From G963677085 sp963677085 (GTDB taxonomy: Bacteria > Planctomycetota > Planctomycetia > Pirellulales > Thermoguttaceae): a DNA stretch of 64,000 bases. Below, piece after piece: positions 60,714-64,000 of the stretch. The position numbers were made by a program, and so were the translations under genes. The notes beneath the pieces were generated by a model that was given only the letters and a program-made list of their open reading frames with translations, searched no databases and was not told the origin of the DNA. The stretch covers positions 310,001 through 374,000 of the forward strand of contig CAXXFH010000002.1 in NCBI GenBank assembly GCA_963677085.2. Direction: 5' to 3'. Numbering within the stretch: position 1 is the first letter of the stretch; the number at the start of each line of letters is the position of its first letter.

Positions 60714-60734
60714 GTGATACCTTCGGAGATACCT
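60714..60734 (+). repeat. Tandem GGTATC-type repeat beyond attR
   Basis: On the reverse strand the sequence reads GGTATCTCC-GA-AGGTATCACC, two near-identical units, at a distance from the tRNA fragment comparable to that of the TGGTGCAAAC pair from attL. In one reverse frame it encodes VSPKVSP, similar in style to the QFAPEFAP of the integrase tail. It may be the footprint of another element formerly integrated at the same site. Confidence 0.25.
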
Positions 60735-60875
60735 TTTTTGTGACGGTTTACACGAAGACGGAGCTTTGCGGCGGGGTTGCGAGTAGATGTTCGTCTTGAC
60801 GAAATCGATTCGCGTATTGGGCGTGGCGGGAGCTGTCGGACGGCAGAGGCCGATGGCGTCAACTGCCATCGAAAC

Positions 60876-61010
60876 TCACTGAAGGGTCGGGCCGAAAACG
60901 ATTCGGAATCCGCAATGGCCGCCCGGATTGTTTTGGCAGCATTCCCGAGCACGGCTGGAGCAGTCGCCGGCGCGTTGCCACCAGGCACCACCGCGGAGAA
61001 CATAGCCCCT
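60876..61010 (-). pseudogene. Formylglycine-generating-enzyme (SUMF1) C-terminal fragment
   Basis: The reverse strand reads RGYVLRGGAWWQRAGDCSSRARE, then GGHCGFRIVFGPTLQ-stop, the typical end of FGE-sulfatase/SUMF1 domains (VLRGGSW ... R ... GFRIV). Nothing upstream continues the domain; an RHS-type fragment begins about 100 bases away. This is gene debris in the chromosomal flank. Confidence 0.65.
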
Positions 61011-61109
61011 TTGATGTCTTTGGAAAGCGTCACGCAGCGTGGCAGACTTCCTGCTACCCGGCTCCGCGATCGCCACAGCGAAAATACCCACGATTGGCGG
61101 CGTCGGCTA

Positions 61110-61215
61110 CGGTGTTCGCCGAATCGTAATGCCAGCTGAAGGAGAGCGGAACGCCGAGACTCGGAATCGCGAAGTCCGTCTCGTCGTGCATCAGGTTGCC
61201 CTTCGCTCGTGCCAT
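61110..61215 (-). pseudogene. RHS-protein fragment
   Basis: From an ATG at 61215 the reverse strand reads AKGNLMHDETDFAIPSLGVP then LSFSWHYDSANTV, which resembles the unit of planctomycete RHS proteins that precedes the YD repeats (IPSLGxPLSF-x-x-HYDS). It stops matching after about 35 residues. With the fragment at 3535-3846 it shows that RHS debris lies on both sides of the island. Confidence 0.5.
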
Positions 61216-61465
61216 GTCAGCTGATCGTCGTGATCTTTTCTCGTTTCGGAATACCGGGCGGTTTTGCGGTTGTTGGATGCGCGGTGAAATGGTCCACCGA
61301 CTTTCGCCGTGAATGCATTTACACCGAAGTCGCAGGCCAAACGGCCATCGGGCGGCCTTGACACGTCGCGATTTGCGGCCTGATCATTGGAAACGTGAAC
61401 GAAAGCGACGCGAAGAGTACCCTTCGCGCAGACCGGTAGCGCACGTGCCTGATGGGATTCAGCGC
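61216..61465. other. Flank between RHS scrap and transposase remnant
   Basis: These 250 bases show no recognisable gene. Reverse-strand reading frames cross it without motifs. Confidence 0.4.
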
Positions 61466-62696
61466 TTACGCTGCTCGGCAAACGCGAAGAATGGGCAGAT
61501 GGCGCCGGCCGGCAAGGTGATCGATCGTGAGGACGAACGGATCGCCTGGTTCGCCTTCGATGTCGACGCGTGGCGCTGCACAAGGCGAGCTGCGCGGCCA
61601 GCCTGGGCGTGGCTCGATACGCGGTTGCTCGTTGGCCGCCGGACGTGAGAAGAAGACCTCGTTGGGCGTGCGGCCGTTGAGCGTGTCGTGGGGCCGGTGT
61701 TCATTGTACCAATCGGTAATCAGTTCGACCTCCCGCTCGAACTGCGTCTGGTCCTCCGGCACCGTGATCATCGCAAGAAATCCTTTTGCGGTCCGATGAA
61801 AACGCTCGACGACGGCAATGCTGCCGTGTCGACCGACGGCACCGAATCGCGGCAGGATGCTCATCGCCTTGCACCATTGCTCGAAGTGTTCGCATTTGAA
61901 TTGGCGGCCCTGTTCGACGATCAGGTACTTTGGTTTGGTTCCTTTCTTGCGAAGGATGCGGTCACTTCTTCCGACGAGGGTTTTGACTTGAAGACCGCAA
62001 AACCCATCGAACGCCGCGAATAGTGGTCCACGACGTTCAGCAACCACCAGCAAACGGGCCAGCGTTGCCAGATTGCGTGTGGAACCCAACAGGTCCAAAA
62101 GCCGCCGCTGATCGGCACGGCCGTCAAGTCGGCGTGCCACGTGTGGCCCGCGTATTTGGCTACGATGCGTCGCCGCTTGCCCGATTCATTTTCCGTCGGA
62201 TCCGGCCTCATAGCGGGTTTCTCTTCAAGAATCCGACGCACAGTCGATGGGCCGAGATGGATGCCGGCCCTGGCCAACGTGTGGGCGATCTTCATCTTAC
62301 CCAGCATCGGACAAAACAGCTTGATCCGGTGGATCGCATATCGAACCAAGTCGGGAAACCGATTCACCGGCACGTTCGTCCGAAGCAGCGAGTCGTCATC
62401 GGCGCGTCGAAGCCATGCCCGGATCGTGGTATCGGAGACAAAGAACCGCCGAGCCGTTTCGGCCTTGGTCCAGCCGCACATCGTGCGGAGTTCAAGAGCT
62501 CGACCGGCAGAAACTGCGGCCGACGGTGTGGGTCAATCCGTCGCATTCGGGCGCCACTGATCCGCAATTCCTCACGCAGCACGGCAATTTCCGTTTCCAG
62601 CCAGTGGATTCTCGCCTGAAGGATGTGGCCTTTCTCGACGAGAAACTCGCGGCCGGCGAGCATGGCAACCCGCACGATGCCGATGATGTTCGACAC
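61466..62696 (-). pseudogene. DDE (rve-type) transposase broken by two frameshifts
   Basis: Three reverse-strand frames make up one transposase. The N-terminal part starts near 62696 (GREFLVEKGHILQARIHWLE). The middle (62481 to about 62000) has a helix-turn-helix (WTKAETARRFFVSDTTIRAWLRR) and HTWHADLTAVPISGG with the first catalytic Asp. The last part (about 62010-61466) has VEQGRQFKCEHFEQWC, VVERFHRTAKGFL and DWYNEHRPHDTLNGRTP. Frameshifts fall near 62490 and 62000. The second catalytic Asp appears as Glu (VEQG for the usual SDQG or TDHG). The element resembles IS3/IS481-type integrase-core enzymes and is dead. I could not define terminal inverted repeats. Confidence 0.75.
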
Positions 62697-62906
62697 GGCG
62701 TGGCGGACGTTTTGGGCACAGCCCTTCGGCTATGGCAAGGTCCCAAGATCGTGTTCGCAGAGTTCGTCGCCCATAGTGTCGCTCGATGGCGGTTGATGGC
62801 AAAGCGACCATTATAGCAGCTTGCCAAATGACAGAACCTCACGCTCGATGCCTCTGGCGTGCGGATTTGGTATAAATGCGTTCATGGCGAAAGTCGGTGG
62901 GCGCCT

Positions 62907-63779
62907 TCAGTGGACGGCCTTGCCGCCGTGTGCCATTCTGCAGCAATAGGCAGCTTTGGGCGGATAGTCTCGGTAGTCAGGGCCCCTCTGGCGATCTTCG
63001 GTCGGCGTCGTATCGAACTGTTGACGATAGTCGCGCGAAAGCTCCTGCACGCGCGGATAGCCCACGCGGAATGCAATCTCCGTCAACGACAGTTGCGAAT
63101 AGAGAACCAGCCCTCGGGCGTAACTGAGCCGTATCTTCTTGACACGTTTCATTGGCGAGGTGCCAACGGCCAAATGACACGTGCGGACGATCGACCGGTG
63201 GCTCCGGCCGCTAAGTCTTTCTAGCAGACGCATGTCGATCGTACGGCTAAGGTCCTCGCGCAGGCGAGTTTCGATATTCCACCAGAGCTGCGTGCTCGAA
63301 TCGGTTCGGTTGACGCAGCACTCGGCAGGCAATAACTCAAGCAGCAGGTCGGCCATCCGAGCCAACACCCTGAGTTGGCGGCTGGTGGGCGAGGCTTCCT
63401 GGTCACGCCACGCGTCGAGTAATTCCTGGAACCGTCGAGCAGCCGTGGCTGCCACGGACCACACACGCAGTTCGTAGGGTGGCGGGGCCAAACACCGGGC
63501 ATGAAAACTGGTCGTGTAGAAAGTCCAGGGCACAGCGACGATCTGACCGAATACGGTTTCATCCTCGTGATACCAGACGGCCGAGCCGGGCCCCAGGCGG
63601 TACTGTCGACCGCTTATCTCCTGCAACACCTCGCCTTCGACGACCACGTGTAACAGGTGGCCGGGTAGGGTCGTGCCGACGTAGCGGCCGAGATTCGTGC
63701 GAGTAAGCTTGTCCACGAGCACAACGCTCTCAATCAGACCGGTCTCGAGCGGAACCGAATCGAGTGCTGGATCTCTCAT
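62907..63779 (-). CDS. AraC-family transcriptional regulator
   Basis: The 290-residue protein has a cupin-like N-terminal sensor (LGRYVGTTLPGHLLHVVVEGEV and YRLGPGSAVWYHEDE) and a C-terminal AraC double helix-turn-helix (MRLLERLSGRSHRSIVRTCHLAVGTSPMKRVKKIRLSYARGLV, read in two parts, then SLTEIAFRVGYPRVQELSRDYRQQF). It probably controls a sugar gene set lying to the right of the window, because 221 gene-free bases follow its start. The ligand is unknown. Confidence 0.85.
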   Translation of the reverse strand: MRDPALDSVPLETGLIESVVLVDKLTRTNLGRYVGTTLPGHLLHVVVEGEVLQEISGRQYRLGPGSAVWYHEDETVFGQIVAVPWTFYTTSFHARCLAPPPYELRVWSVAATAARRFQELLDAWRDQEASPTSRQLRVLARMADLLLELLPAECCVNRTDSSTQLWWNIETRLREDLSRTIDMRLLERLSGRSHRSIVRTCHLAVGTSPMKRVKKIRLSYARGLVLYSQLSLTEIAFRVGYPRVQELSRDYRQQFDTTPTEDRQRGPDYRDYPPKAAYCCRMAHGGKAVH

Positions 63780-64000
63780 GGCAGAATTTGCGACTCAGTT
63801 GAAGTGAATTGCGACTGGAAGTGCGCCGCAAATGATCCGCCCAGCGACGCACACGTTTGCCGGGTGTGTATACTACATTTTCCTGCGCAAGGCCACGTCT
63901 TGGCCATCTGCCGACGAACTGGGATTTGGCAGGAAGTTGCCTCCTGCGCAGCCAATTTTAGCGAACTTCCATCGGTAATGGAATTATGTAGCACCGGTCA
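63780..64000. other. Upstream region of the AraC-type gene
   Basis: No gene is visible in the last 221 bases. The region is the expected promoter of the AraC-type regulator and of whatever lies divergent from it beyond the window. Confidence 0.4.

Noticed and set aside
61191..61583. 130-residue minus-strand frame as a gene
   Set aside because: It overlaps the RHS scrap and transposase remnant in another frame, is Arg- and Ser-rich at its start as shadow frames are, and has no motif.
1..64000. CRISPR array
   Set aside because: I looked for regularly spaced short repeats and found none; no cas gene is seen either.

Overview
The window looks like a piece of a planctomycete-type chromosome, high in GC. 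The evidence is a XylR-type LacI/AraC-fused regulator, a Tat-signal aldo/keto reductase, RHS and formylglycine-enzyme debris, and a tRNA-overlapping integrase of a style I associate with Planctomycetota. This assignment rests on gene style only; there is no rRNA or other marker gene. Chromosomal flanks lie at 1-5.45 kb (sugar isomerase, XylR-like regulator, sulfotransferase-like protein, RHS scrap, aldo/keto reductase) and 60.65-64 kb (gene scraps, a frameshifted transposase, an AraC regulator).

Between them is a roughly 55-kb integrative island inserted at the 3' end of a tRNA-Pro(CGG) gene (5449-5523). A 43-bp near-copy of the tRNA 3' half is displaced to 60598-60640. A tyrosine recombinase (5369-7111) and an AlpA-like excisionase lie just inside the left end. 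The integrase reading frame crosses the att core. On paper, excision would join it in frame to a 105-residue ORF at the far right end of the island, so the integrase tail should differ between integrated and circular forms.

From 7.5 to 17.3 kb the minus strand carries a tightly overlapping phage-like DNA-metabolism operon: DEDDh exonuclease, FmdB-type zinc ribbon, two DNA methyltransferases, MazG-like pyrophosphohydrolase, PD-(D/E)XK nuclease, ATP-dependent ligase, deoxyribonucleotidase-like HAD protein, sigma-70-like factor, VRR-NUC-like nuclease and small membrane proteins. No capsid, tail, portal or conjugation gene is seen. At 17.3-18.6 kb several genes are truncated and fused, which marks deletion scars.

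From 18.7 to 40.7 kb the minus strand carries a complete type 2 BREX (Pgl-like) locus: a small MerR-like regulator, pglW, pglX, an inserted AlbA_2 ATP-binding protein, pglY, pglZ, brxD, brxHI, then two or three accessory genes including a PD-(D/E)XK nuclease. On the other strand, divergent from it, are an XRE regulator and ImmA/IrrE protease pair. They are followed by an HNH-APAZ nuclease subunit, a short prokaryotic Argonaute (a SPARHA-like pair) and an Abi_C-domain protein. From 46.3 to 54.7 kb an XRE regulator precedes an unusual operon. It encodes a branched-chain-amino-acid-type binding protein, a 774-residue protein with HD-like motifs, a B12-binding radical SAM enzyme and LivHMGF-type ABC subunits. 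From 54.9 to 59.8 kb a minus-strand pair encodes a STAND-like NTPase with TPR-like repeats and an AAA+ protein fused to a PRTase-CE-like domain.

The island is therefore a stacked defence island. It has one well-known system (BREX type 2), one recently described class (HNH-associated short pAgo), and two modules I cannot match to a named system: the Liv/HD/radical-SAM operon and the STAND/AAA-PRTase pair. Those two are the best candidates for undescribed biology.
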